Below are positions 18,904 through 27,589 of a DNA stretch of 64,000 nucleotides, piece after piece; position 1 is the first letter of the stretch, and each line of letters starts with the position of its first letter. The stretch lies in the NCBI RefSeq assembly GCF_040833955.1, contig NZ_CP162134.1, positions 186,001 to 250,000 on the forward strand, in the 5' to 3' direction. The position numbers and the translations under genes are program-made. The notes under the pieces were generated by a model. That model saw only the letters and a list, made by a program, of their open reading frames with translations, did no database searches and was not told the origin of the DNA. This stretch comes from Leptospira sp. WS60.C2 (GTDB lineage: Bacteria; Spirochaetota; Leptospiria; Leptospirales; Leptospiraceae).

Positions 18904-19691
18904 TCATGGAATTTGAAGCACTAAACCCCACTCTTTACGCCCAAGTATTGGATGAACTAGAAATCATCCCTTCTACCAAACCTTACCAAATTTTATTTTA
19001 TGGATCTCGGGAACGTGGGGATTACCATTCCGATTCTGATTTGAATTTTTATCTTGTGGCTCACTCCACAGACCAAATGAAATCCCAGTTCATCGATTCC
19101 ATTTCCAAGGCCTTACAAAAATTAGAAGATGTGGCTCCCGTAAATATGATCGCTGGAGATGCTGATTCTTTACGCCATCGTTTGAAGATTGCCGAGCCAG
19201 GTTCCATCCAACTCATGGAAGCCTCCTCGGTATTTTTTGGAGAAGGGATTTTTGAGGATTTAAAAGCTGACTGGGACAAATGGAAACAAAATGAAATCCC
19301 AAAAACAGATCTCATACAATACTTAGAAAAAAGGATTCGCTTTTTCAAACAACAAGTGACTCGTAATACCAAAGATGAAATTGCGCAACTCGAGCGAATC
19401 ACAACCCTCACCCTTCACATTTGGGCGTTACAAAATATTGAGGATCTTACACATATTGAACTTTTGAAAATGGATACACCAGATCAATTGGTACCTCTTT
19501 TTACCAATCTTTATCGGAAAGAATTGGAAGCACCGATTTGGGAACTCCTCGAATTACAAACAAAGGTTCGCAGGTTAAAAATCGACATTCGTTGGAAACG
19601 GGACATCGCAAGAGAAGACATCCACGAAACCAAATACAAACTCATCTCATTGCGAAACGACGAAGAATTTATGATGAATCTCTGGGCCTAA
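18900..19691 (+). CDS. Nucleotidyltransferase-fold protein with altered metal site
   Basis: 263 residues. The N-terminal part (about 25-100) is a minimal-nucleotidyltransferase fold with GSRERGDYHSDSDLNF at residues 35-50. In active family members the motif is GS...DSDxD; here the last carboxylate is Asn49 (D47-L-N49), so two-metal catalysis may be lost. The C-terminal 150 residues are helical (IRFFKQQVTRNTKDEIAQLERITTLTLHIWALQN), like the helical partner domains of such enzymes. An alternative ATG is two codons in. Coupled to the upstream 68-residue gene by a 4-bp overlap. No toxin-antitoxin HEPN motif (RxxxxH) was seen. Confidence 0.75.
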   Translation: MIMEFEALNPTLYAQVLDELEIIPSTKPYQILFYGSRERGDYHSDSDLNFYLVAHSTDQMKSQFIDSISKALQKLEDVAPVNMIAGDADSLRHRLKIAEPGSIQLMEASSVFFGEGIFEDLKADWDKWKQNEIPKTDLIQYLEKRIRFFKQQVTRNTKDEIAQLERITTLTLHIWALQNIEDLTHIELLKMDTPDQLVPLFTNLYRKELEAPIWELLELQTKVRRLKIDIRWKRDIAREDIHETKYKLISLRNDEEFMMNLWA

Positions 19692-19699
19692 GTTCAAAC

Positions 19700-19716
19700 A
19701 CCGAATCCTTTTCGGT
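19700..19716. terminator. Short hairpin between convergent genes
   Basis: ACCGAA-TCCTT-TTCGGT, a 6-bp stem with a 5-base loop nine bases after the nucleotidyltransferase stop and before the convergent msrB. The following T-run is weak, so terminator strength is doubtful. Confidence 0.4.
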
Positions 19717-19764
19717 AGGAAGTTCTTTTGTTAGAAAGAATCGTCTCGCAACAAATGAAGGGAC

Positions 19765-20292
19765 TCACTCCTTAAATTCCGACAAATAGGCTTCGTATCC
19801 TCTTTCTTTCAATTTTGCTTTGGGGATAAATTCCATAGAGGCAGAGTTCATACAATACCGTTTGCCTGTAGGCCTTGGACCATCATCAAACACGTGACCC
19901 AAATGAGAGTCCCCCAATTTGGACCTAACTTCTGTTCGTATCATCCCATAGGAATGATCTTCGATTTCCACTACATTCTCTTTCACTAGTGGTTTTGTGA
20001 AACTTGGCCAACCGGTTCCAGAATCAAACTTGTCCTTGGAACTAAAGAGAGGTTCCTTGGAAACAATATCCACATAAATCCCATCCTCATGTAGATTCCA
20101 ATACTCATTTTGAAATGGAGGTTCCGTTTCGTCTTCTTGTGTTACACGGTATTGAAGATCCGTGAGTTTTGTTCGTAACTGAGGGTTTTCTTTTTTTTTG
20201 GCTCGTTCCTTTGCCGTAGGAGAACAGACAAACAAAGTCAAAATAGATAGAATCATTATAAAAAATAAGAACTTTGGCTGCATTCGTTTCAT
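19765..20292 (-). CDS. msrB: Peptide methionine-(R)-sulfoxide reductase MsrB, lipoprotein form
   Basis: 175 residues. The first 23 form a lipoprotein signal ([13 protein letters not shown], Cys23 probable lipid site). The MsrB domain spans about 42-170: [19 protein letters not shown] and [11 protein letters not shown], with catalytic Cys147. The four zinc cysteines of many MsrBs are absent, as in the zinc-free subclass. It reduces methionine-R-sulfoxide in proteins. The lipobox places it outside the inner membrane, where the electron donor is not obvious from the window. It is divergent from a hybrid histidine kinase gene, with a perfect inverted repeat in the shared upstream region. Confidence 0.9.
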   Translation of the reverse strand: MKRMQPKFLFFIMILSILTLFVCSPTAKERAKKKENPQLRTKLTDLQYRVTQEDETEPPFQNEYWNLHEDGIYVDIVSKEPLFSSKDKFDSGTGWPSFTKPLVKENVVEIEDHSYGMIRTEVRSKLGDSHLGHVFDDGPRPTGKRYCMNSASMEFIPKAKLKERGYEAYLSEFKE

Positions 20293-20330
20293 GAAAGTTA
20301 GACTAAAGAATTTGTTTTTTTACTTTCATT

Positions 20331-20352
20331 TAGACGAAAAGACTTTCGTCTA
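20331..20352. promoter_or_regulatory. Perfect inverted repeat upstream of the hybrid kinase
   Basis: TAGACGAAA-AGAC-TTTCGTCTA: a 9-bp perfect stem with a 4-base spacer, ending seven bases before the kinase ATG at 20360 and 39 bp from the msrB start. In DNA it could be an operator for either divergent gene. In the kinase mRNA it would form a hairpin just ahead of the start codon. Confidence 0.55.
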
Positions 20353-20359
20353 AGTAAGT

Positions 20360-22021
20360 ATGCAGATCGCTCCACTACCGAAAAATGAGGCCGCAAGGCT
20401 TGCCGCACTTAAAGGTTTGGAGGTCCTCGACACACCGGAAGAGGAAATGTTCGATGAGATCACGAAACTTGCTTCCATGATTTGCAATGTACCAATTTCC
20501 TTGGTCAGTCTCATCGATGAAACTAGACAATGGTTCAAATCCCACCATGGACTAAAGGCCAGAGAAACACCCAGGTCTTTAGCATTTTGTTCCCACGCCA
20601 TTTTAGGAGACGATCCATTTGTTGTACCCAATGCGAAACGGGACATTCGGTTTAAAGATAACCCCCTTGTGAATACAGATCCCAATGTCATTTTTTATGC
20701 AGGGATTCCCTTGGCACTTGATGACCAAATCAAACTTGGTACCCTTTGTGTCATTGATAACAAACCTAGAGAATTAACAGAAGAACAATTACAGATGTTA
20801 CGCCTGTTAGGAAAACAAACGGTTCGTTTGCTCCAAATGCGCAAAGACAGAGACCGATTGGAAATTGAGAAACTATCAGCAGAACGAGCCAATGCAGCGA
20901 AACGTGATTTTATCGCCGCCATCAGCCACGACATTCGAAACCCACTCAATTCCCTTCTTGGTATGTCTGAAATGATCAGAGAACAACCAATTTCTGAATC
21001 CATCGGTTCTTATGTGGATCACATTAAGAATGCTGGAGAAGTGATCTTAAATTTAGTGAATGATACAATTGAACTAGCCAGATTAGAAGAAAACGCTTCT
21101 ATCTTGCACAATGAATGGTTTAACCTTAGCGAATGTTTGGCGGTTTATCATAACTTTTTCAAACAAGAAACCAAACGAAAAAAAATTGAATTCCAATTAA
21201 AAAACGAAATCTCAGAAAATGTCTACTTACTTTCAGACAAACGGAAGCTAGAAAAAATCATTTGGAACCTTACAGCCAACGCAGTTAAGTTTACCCATCA
21301 TGGTTCTGTGTTCTGTCATGTGTTCCTTGAGACAAAAGCAGATGAACATGCAAATCTCATCATCCAAATCAAAGACACTGGGCCAGGAATTTCTCCTGAA
21401 ATCAAAGACCGCCTTTTTTTAAAGTACAACGAATTTGTTCCAGAAGGATGTGAAATCTCTGGTTCTGGACTGGGACTTTCAATCGTAAAACTTTCGTTAG
21501 AAGAATTAAACGGTTCGGTTCATGTAGATAGCGAAGTGGGAGAAGGTAGCACCTTCCAGGTCAAAATCCCAATTGTTTGGAAACGAGAAGAAGGTGTGAA
21601 TGGGAAGAATAAAGACCTCACTAAACAGGAATCCAATCTCCCTGCTTTCACCAATCGGAAAAAAATTCTCATCGCCGATGACAATGAAATGAACCGAAAA
21701 GTCTTAAAAAATTATTTGCGAGCGTTACCTTTCGACATCACAGAAACGAGTAATGGGATAGAGACGGAACGAATCTTGGAATTGGAGGTGTTTGATATCG
21801 CCTTTCTGGATATCGAAATGCCAGGAAAACATGGAACTGAGATTGCCAAGTCTCTTTCTTCGCAAAAGACAAAACCGATCCTCTTTGCCTGTACGGGCTT
21901 ATGTATGCCAGAAGAAAAACAACACATCCTCAATTCTGGATTTGAATACTTTATGCCCAAACCCTACTTAAAAGAGGAATTATACGCCCATTTGTCTGAA
22001 ATTGCCAACAAACAGCCTTAA
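20360..22021 (+). CDS. GAF-domain hybrid histidine kinase
   Basis: 553 residues, no membrane segment. GAF domain at about 25-160 (SLVSLIDETRQWFKSHHGL, YAGIPL), HisKA with phospho-accepting His190 in AISHDIRNPLNSLLG, HATPase about 290-405 (NLTANAVKFT, DTGPGIS, GSGLGLSIVK), and a C-terminal receiver about 428-550 (ILIADDNEMNRK, FLDIEMPGKHG). This is a cytoplasmic sensor that phosphorylates its own receiver. No Hpt or DNA-binding output is attached, so a separate partner is needed. The GAF ligand is unknown. The gene stands alone, divergent from msrB and followed by the helicase gene. Confidence 0.93.
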   Translation: MQIAPLPKNEAARLAALKGLEVLDTPEEEMFDEITKLASMICNVPISLVSLIDETRQWFKSHHGLKARETPRSLAFCSHAILGDDPFVVPNAKRDIRFKDNPLVNTDPNVIFYAGIPLALDDQIKLGTLCVIDNKPRELTEEQLQMLRLLGKQTVRLLQMRKDRDRLEIEKLSAERANAAKRDFIAAISHDIRNPLNSLLGMSEMIREQPISESIGSYVDHIKNAGEVILNLVNDTIELARLEENASILHNEWFNLSECLAVYHNFFKQETKRKKIEFQLKNEISENVYLLSDKRKLEKIIWNLTANAVKFTHHGSVFCHVFLETKADEHANLIIQIKDTGPGISPEIKDRLFLKYNEFVPEGCEISGSGLGLSIVKLSLEELNGSVHVDSEVGEGSTFQVKIPIVWKREEGVNGKNKDLTKQESNLPAFTNRKKILIADDNEMNRKVLKNYLRALPFDITETSNGIETERILELEVFDIAFLDIEMPGKHGTEIAKSLSSQKTKPILFACTGLCMPEEKQHILNSGFEYFMPKPYLKEELYAHLSEIANKQP

Positions 22022-22091
22022 TGGGACTCGGGAAGGTTTGGTACTTTTTCCCTTTCTTTTTTAAGCCGTTTTTTTATTGTATCCTATTTTC

Positions 22092-23675
22092 ATGACTAAG
22101 AATGACACCGAAGTTGGAAATGACTTCCAATCCTTCGGATTACGTCCTGAAATACTACAAGGAATCACTGAAGCAGGCTTCGAATCACCAAGCCCTATCC
22201 AAAAACAAGCGATTCCGCTCGTATTGGAAGGAAAAGATTTAATCGCACAAGCGCAGACCGGTACCGGAAAAACTGCAGCTTACGGACTCCCCTGTTTGAA
22301 CCGAATCAATGTGGAAGACGGCATGCAAGTGCTTGTTCTCACACCCACTCGGGAACTTGCATTGCAAGTATCAGATGAATTGTACAAACTGGGAAAACAT
22401 TTAGGAATCAAAACCACCACAATTTACGGCGGTAGTTCCTATTCTAAACAAATCACTCAAGTGGCAAAAGGTGCCCAAGTTGCTGTCGCAACTCCTGGCA
22501 GACTCCTTGACCTATTAAAAGGTAAGGAACTTAAAAATTTCAAACCATCGATGGTGATTTTAGACGAAGCAGATGAAATGCTTGATATGGGATTTATGGA
22601 TGATATCGAATCCATCTTTAACTTACTTCCCACAAAACGCCAAACATTATTATTTTCTGCAACAATGCCCGAACCAATTAAAAAATTGGCGAGTAAATAC
22701 CAAACGCACCCTGCTCACGTAAAAATCGCTGCGACAGAAAAATCTTCTAAAAACATCGAACAAGTGTATTACATAATCGATGAAGCGGAACGTGAAATTG
22801 CTGTTGTGCGCATTTTGGATTATGAAAACCCATACAAGGCAATCATCTTCACAAAAACGAAAAAAGAAGCTGATGATCTGAAAGCAACCCTAAGTTTCAA
22901 AGGATATCCGGTAGAAGCTCTCCACGGAGACTTAAACCAAAAACAAAGAGAACAAGTTTTAAAAAGCCTCCATGATGGCCGAGTCAAAATCCTTGTGGCA
23001 ACAGACGTGGCAGCACGTGGTCTTGACGTAAAAGATTTGTCTCTTGTGATCAACTACCACCTTCCTTTTGATAGCGAAAGTTATACGCACCGTATCGGTC
23101 GTACAGGCCGAGCAGGAAAATCAGGAAAGGCTGTGACTCTTGTGACTACAAGAGAATCAAGAGCCCTACTTCGCCTCAAAGGCACATCAGGAACCAACCT
23201 AACGATTGCAGCACTTCCAACGAAAAAAGAAGTCCTAACAAGACGAGAAGAAGACTTCCTGAACAAAGTCGTCGAAACAGAAATCCATGCCGATGCAGAA
23301 GAAGTCTTGGAAAAACTTTTGAAGTTAGACGACAAACGTTCTGTGGCTTTGAAGCTTCTTTCCAACATGCTCGATAAAGCTAAAATCAGTGGGCCAGAAA
23401 AAATTGGTAAAACCCCGGCCGAATGGAGCGAAATGCCTCCTGGTGGTGGTTCTTCTGGTGGCCGACGTCGTCGTGACGATGGTGGCGGATCGGGAAGTCG
23501 CGGTGGTTACCGTGGTGGACGGTCCAACAGTGATCGCAGCGAACGCGGCGATCGCGGAGAAAGAAAAGAACGTGGTGGAGATAGCCGCCGTTCCAGCACC
23601 CCAACTTCTAAAAAAGAAGGTGGAGTGTTTGTGAAAACGGCAGGGAAAAAAACTCAGCGTTTTCGGAACAAGTAG
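22092..23675 (+). CDS. DEAD-box RNA helicase with Gly/Arg-rich tail
   Basis: 527 residues from the ATG at 22092; an upstream in-frame TTG at 22077 is less likely. All DEAD-box motifs are present in order: Q motif (FESPSPIQKQAIP), Walker A AQTGTGKT, PTRELA, DEAD, SAT, and in domain 2 ARGLDVKDL and HRIGRTGRAG. A dimerisation-like segment follows, then a C-terminal tail of about 90 residues rich in Gly, Arg and Ser (GGRRRRDDGGGSGSRGGYR), typical of CsdA/RhlE-type RNA-binding tails. It probably remodels RNA in ribosome assembly or mRNA decay. It converges on, and overlaps by 22 bp, the cyclopropane-synthase-like gene. Confidence 0.95.
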   Translation: MTKNDTEVGNDFQSFGLRPEILQGITEAGFESPSPIQKQAIPLVLEGKDLIAQAQTGTGKTAAYGLPCLNRINVEDGMQVLVLTPTRELALQVSDELYKLGKHLGIKTTTIYGGSSYSKQITQVAKGAQVAVATPGRLLDLLKGKELKNFKPSMVILDEADEMLDMGFMDDIESIFNLLPTKRQTLLFSATMPEPIKKLASKYQTHPAHVKIAATEKSSKNIEQVYYIIDEAEREIAVVRILDYENPYKAIIFTKTKKEADDLKATLSFKGYPVEALHGDLNQKQREQVLKSLHDGRVKILVATDVAARGLDVKDLSLVINYHLPFDSESYTHRIGRTGRAGKSGKAVTLVTTRESRALLRLKGTSGTNLTIAALPTKKEVLTRREEDFLNKVVETEIHADAEEVLEKLLKLDDKRSVALKLLSNMLDKAKISGPEKIGKTPAEWSEMPPGGGSSGGRRRRDDGGGSGSRGGYRGGRSNSDRSERGDRGERKERGGDSRRSSTPTSKKEGGVFVKTAGKKTQRFRNK

Positions 23676-24724
23676 TGGCTCACAAACCACTCTTCTCCAT
23701 TTCGATAGCCCCATAACTCTGCACAGGCGAGAAAGAAAACTTTCCAATAAACAAACCATTTGGTTTTTTCTGTTTCGCCGTATGTTTTAGCAAGGATAGG
23801 CATGAGCTTGTCCTTGTTTTCAATCATATTTTCATACCAAGCCTCAGATGTTCTCGCATAATGCGTCCCATTGACTACCCAGTGGTTTTCAATGAGGAAG
23901 TCTTTTTGGAAATACAAAAACAAATCATCCGATGGCATTTGGCCACCTGTGAAAAAATACTTCGCCATCCAATCCGTTTCATCAATCACTTCGAATGGAT
24001 ATGCAAATTCTTTGTGTGTGAAGATGTGTACAAAAAACTTTCCATCCGCCACAAGAAACTTCGATAATTTTTCGAAGAGTTTCTCGTAGTTTTTCATGTG
24101 TTCTAACATTTCCACAGACACAATTCGATCGAACTTATCTTTAGTGGTGAACTCATTCATGTCTTTTGTGATGATGGTGAGGTTTTTGATTCCTCTTTCT
24201 TTGGCACGTTTGTCGATGAATTCCTTTTGAGTGCGCGAATTAGAAACACCTGTTACTTTACATTTTGGAAATTTTTCCGCGATGTAAAGAGAGATACTTC
24301 CCCAACCACAACCAAGATCAAGAACACGCATCCCATTTTTAATTTCTGCACGTTCGACAGTGATGCGTAACATTTCTTCTTCGGATTCTGCAAATGTCGT
24401 ATCGAGCGTTGGCCAATACCCAGAAGAGTATTTCATCCTTGGTCCCATGACATAGGTAAAAAATTCGCTTGGAACTTCATAATGTTGTTCGTTTGCAGCA
24501 TCGGTATGCACAGCGATCGGTGAATTCTTTAATGAATTCACATAGTTCATTTTGTGTTCGAGTTGTGCCGAAGAGTTTTCTTTTCGCTCTTGTTTGATGC
24601 GCAAATCCAATAACTGGCGAATACGGAAACGAATGAGCCAATCAGGGAAAATATTTTTCTCTAAAAGTGAGTTGATGCTAAAAGAAGATGATTCTTCCTT
24701 TTTGTTAGAATCAGTGAAATTCAT
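23654..24724 (-). CDS. Cyclopropane-fatty-acid-synthase-like SAM methyltransferase
   Basis: 356 residues from the ATG at 24724, which has AAAGGAC ahead of it; a longer reading to 24760 would overlap the upstream gene. The SAM-binding loop is VLDLGCGWGS, followed by VTGVSNSRTQ and EMLEHMKNYE, all standard in the CFA synthase family, with an N-terminal helical lipid-binding part (about 1-95). Such enzymes methylate or methylenate unsaturated acyl chains of membrane lipids. It is third in an operon after an SDR and a DUF1295 membrane protein. The exact modification (cyclopropane, methyl branch or other) is not evident. Confidence 0.85.
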   Translation of the reverse strand: MNFTDSNKKEESSSFSINSLLEKNIFPDWLIRFRIRQLLDLRIKQERKENSSAQLEHKMNYVNSLKNSPIAVHTDAANEQHYEVPSEFFTYVMGPRMKYSSGYWPTLDTTFAESEEEMLRITVERAEIKNGMRVLDLGCGWGSISLYIAEKFPKCKVTGVSNSRTQKEFIDKRAKERGIKNLTIITKDMNEFTTKDKFDRIVSVEMLEHMKNYEKLFEKLSKFLVADGKFFVHIFTHKEFAYPFEVIDETDWMAKYFFTGGQMPSDDLFLYFQKDFLIENHWVVNGTHYARTSEAWYENMIENKDKLMPILAKTYGETEKTKWFVYWKVFFLACAELWGYRNGEEWFVSHYLFRKR

Positions 24725-24741
24725 GTTTTGTCCTTTTTTAT

Positions 24742-25560
24742 TTATTGTTTTGGAAACCAAGGGAAAAAAGCATTTGTGGTACGCATGTATTCTCGGAATA
24801 AATCGCCTTTCGATTGGAGAGAGTATCTCTCAGCAAAAGGGACTCCTGAGACAAATCGTAACAACACAAACATAAATATGGGAGTGAAGAGAGAAACAAT
24901 GGCATAGGGCGAAGAAAGGATCGGAATCACTCCAATTCCAAGCCAAATCACCCATTCAAAGAAGTAATTGGGATGTCTTGTATACTTCCAGAGTCCAACA
25001 TTACAAACCTTACCTTTGTTTGTTGGAACCGAAAGGAATTTGTGTAAATCTCGATCGGCAATCGTTTCTCCGATCACACCCAGAACAAACAAAGTCCAGC
25101 CAATCCAAACCATGAGAGTTCCGTTGGGACCAGAAAGACCTACATTTGGAAATAATGTCCATTGGGAGGCAAAGTAAAAGGGAAAAGACAAAAGAAGTGC
25201 TAGGCCTCCTTGTAACAAAAACACATTGGTGAACATCTTACTGTGGACTTTGTCACCATAGTCTTTTCGAAACCCAGCGTACCGTTTGTCCTCTGGGTGG
25301 TTTGTGCGAATGCGAGTCCAGTAGAGAAAACCAGAAAGCCGAATGGCCCAAATCCAAACAGGAAGGAGAAGCGCTAATTTTGCATACCAATTGCCCGTTC
25401 CGAAAAAAGAAAGTAGAGTGGCAATCCCCGCAATCACAAGACCCCAACCCACATCAATGACAGCGTAATTGTCTCGGGTTTTTCCCCAAAACCACATAAG
25501 AGTCATGAACGAAATAGTGAAAATAACGGCTGTTAGATACGGAATTAGAATATTGTCCAA
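24742..25560 (-). CDS. DUF1295 membrane protein
   Basis: 272 residues, about seven membrane helices. The C-terminal half has the ICMT-like motif KVCNVGLWKYTRHPNYFFEWVIWLG, also found in steroid-reductase-like and isoprenylcysteine methyltransferase-like folds; GVPFAERYSLQSKGDLFREY is typical of DUF1295. The start is TTG at 25560 with GAGG about ten bases upstream. DUF1295 genes often sit beside CFA-synthase-like genes, as here (17 bp spacing), so a lipid-modifying redox step in the inner membrane is likely by association only. Confidence 0.82.
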   Translation of the reverse strand: MDNILIPYLTAVIFTISFMTLMWFWGKTRDNYAVIDVGWGLVIAGIATLLSFFGTGNWYAKLALLLPVWIWAIRLSGFLYWTRIRTNHPEDKRYAGFRKDYGDKVHSKMFTNVFLLQGGLALLLSFPFYFASQWTLFPNVGLSGPNGTLMVWIGWTLFVLGVIGETIADRDLHKFLSVPTNKGKVCNVGLWKYTRHPNYFFEWVIWLGIGVIPILSSPYAIVSLFTPIFMFVLLRFVSGVPFAERYSLQSKGDLFREYMRTTNAFFPWFPKQ

Positions 25561-25594
25561 GTGGGTTTTTCCTCTACCTTGGTTTAGACGGCGT

Positions 25595-26404
25595 TCAGTG
25601 AGATTTGAAGTCGTCGTAGAGTTTTTTATAGAGAATTTTTTCTAAAAACTTGGGAGAGAAAAATCGCATCCATTCTAAAAACTTACCGCTCAAATTGAAC
25701 GTAACAAGCCTTGCTTCTTTGTCCTCTGCAACTTTCAAAAGAACATGAGCCACTTCCTTTGCGGTTTTGCGTTTGCCTTTCGCAGGAGCTTCCGAGAGCA
25801 CCTTCCCTTCCGCATCAAGTCCCGAGGTACGAAGTGCCGTGTCAGTATAAGGGACACAAACCAGTGATACGCCTAGTCCCAATTCCATACTTTCTATGCG
25901 AAGGGCTTCGAGAGCGGCATGGAGAGCTGACTTCGATGCAGAATATGCCGCACGTCCAGGAACTCCATACAAGGCAGAGACAGTGGATGTGGTCACAATG
26001 TTCCCTTTGGCCTTCAAAAGAAGTGGAAGAAGCCCTCGGATGAATTGGATGGGACCAAAAAAATTCGTTGCGAAGGTCTTTTGGAATACCTCAATCGAAA
26101 GCGAATCAAACCGACCATGGGCAGTGATCCCTGCGTTATTAAAGAGTATATCCACACGGTCCACGCGTTTTCGAATCCAATCGATTGCATCTCTCACGGA
26201 ACTAGGATCGGAAAGATCGCAAGTAACTCTGTGGATGACTGTGTCCTTATGTTTAGATTTTGGTTCGGGGATGTCTCCTGCTCTTCTAGCCAGGAGAACC
26301 AATTGGCATGGGAACGGAGCGAGTTCTTCAAATAAAGCTTTGCCTATTCCACTGGAAGCACCAGTGATCACTACGACAGTATTGTTCCAAAATTCTTTTT
26401 TCAT
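25595..26404 (-). CDS. Short-chain dehydrogenase/reductase
   Basis: 269 residues, SDR fold: TGASSGIG cofactor loop near the N-terminus, NNAG (LFNNAGITAHG), catalytic YSASKSA, and an extended C-terminal helix (KFLEWMRFFSPKFLEKILYKKLYDDF) that may touch the membrane. It is the first gene of the unit with DUF1295 and the CFA-synthase-like gene (34 bp spacing), and divergent from an MDR reductase gene 92 bp away. A role in lipid modification is inferred from position; the substrate is unknown. Confidence 0.88.
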   Translation of the reverse strand: MKKEFWNNTVVVITGASSGIGKALFEELAPFPCQLVLLARRAGDIPEPKSKHKDTVIHRVTCDLSDPSSVRDAIDWIRKRVDRVDILFNNAGITAHGRFDSLSIEVFQKTFATNFFGPIQFIRGLLPLLLKAKGNIVTTSTVSALYGVPGRAAYSASKSALHAALEALRIESMELGLGVSLVCVPYTDTALRTSGLDAEGKVLSEAPAKGKRKTAKEVAHVLLKVAEDKEARLVTFNLSGKFLEWMRFFSPKFLEKILYKKLYDDFKSH

Positions 26405-26496
26405 AACGCCCTTTTCCCTAGATTCCCACTCGACAAAGGAAATGGAACCATAAGGATCTGACGAGTGAATTTTCTAGAAAGGTGGGTAGAGTTTAG

Positions 26497-27519
26497 ATGT
26501 TGAACAAAGTATGGGAAATCCAAGGGAATTTTGGAATCCAAAATCTAAAAGAAACAGAACGTAATCTACCAGAAACATTAGCCCCGAAAGAAGTGCTCGT
26601 TCGCCTAACAGCGACTTCACTCAATTATCGTGATTATTTAATGGTGATTGGAACTTACAACCCAAGGCAAAAACTCCCACTGATCCCTTGTTCGGACGGA
26701 GCTGGCGTAGTGGAAGCAGTGGGATCTGAAGTCACCCTTTGGAAAAAAGGAGACCGAGTCCTTCCAATTTTTGCTCAAAAATGGATCGATGGCGCACCCA
26801 ATATGGACAACCTGCGCTCCACTCTGGGAGGACCAAACGATGGTTGTTTGGCTCAATTCGGTACATTTCTTGAAGAAGGTCTTGTTGCCACCCCAAACCA
26901 TCTAACTGACAAAGAAGCAGCGACTCTTGGTTGTGCAGGTCTTACCGCATATAATGCAGTTGTGAATTTTGGTGGAATTGAACCTGGGAGTGACGTACTT
27001 TGTCTTGGTACAGGTGGTGTTTCTCTATTTGCTCTCCAATTTGCGAAAATGATGGGAGCTCGTGTCATCATCACTTCCTCAAGCGATGAAAAACTCGCTC
27101 GTGCCAAAGCCTTAGGAGCCGACGAAACCATTAACTACGCAACCAAAGCCAATTGGGAACGAGATGTACGAAAGCTTACAAAAATGGCAGGGGCTGATCT
27201 CATCATTGAAGTGGGCGGTGCAGGCACCATGCAAAAGTCCATGATGAGTGTGAAACCCTACGGGACGATTGCCCTCATTGGTGTCCTTGCGGGTGGTGAG
27301 TCGAGTTTATCCCTCTATCCTATCCTTATGCAAGGAGTGAAAGTACAAGGTGTGATTGTGGGAAGTCGCAGTGACTTTACTCGTATGAACCGTGCCCTCG
27401 AACAAAACAAAACGAAACCTGTTGTGGACAAAGTGTTCGGTTGGGAAGAAGTGCCAGAAGCCCTAGAGTATCTACAAACTGGAAAACATTTTGGGAAAGT
27501 GGTGGTGAGCTGGGAGTGA
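26497..27519 (+). CDS. MDR-family NAD(P)-dependent oxidoreductase
   Basis: 340 residues of the medium-chain dehydrogenase/reductase family: N-terminal GroES-like domain ([32 protein letters not shown]), nucleotide-binding domain with [15 protein letters not shown], and C-terminal HFGKVVV. The catalytic-zinc and structural-zinc cysteines of alcohol dehydrogenases are mostly missing, pointing to a quinone-oxidoreductase/enoyl-reductase type. It uses NADPH to reduce an activated double bond or carbonyl; substrate unknown. Divergent from the SDR-DUF1295-CFA operon. Confidence 0.87.
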   Translation: MLNKVWEIQGNFGIQNLKETERNLPETLAPKEVLVRLTATSLNYRDYLMVIGTYNPRQKLPLIPCSDGAGVVEAVGSEVTLWKKGDRVLPIFAQKWIDGAPNMDNLRSTLGGPNDGCLAQFGTFLEEGLVATPNHLTDKEAATLGCAGLTAYNAVVNFGGIEPGSDVLCLGTGGVSLFALQFAKMMGARVIITSSSDEKLARAKALGADETINYATKANWERDVRKLTKMAGADLIIEVGGAGTMQKSMMSVKPYGTIALIGVLAGGESSLSLYPILMQGVKVQGVIVGSRSDFTRMNRALEQNKTKPVVDKVFGWEEVPEALEYLQTGKHFGKVVVSWE

Positions 27520-27589
27520 CAAGAGGTTCAATTGGAAACGAAATCATAAGATTTTGAATTCAATTCTAAACTTTATAAAACAGGAAGAT

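Noticed and set aside
23325..23759. 144-residue antisense frame over the helicase tail
   Set aside because: It results from the GC-rich Gly/Arg repeat codons read on the other strand; its composition is not protein-like.
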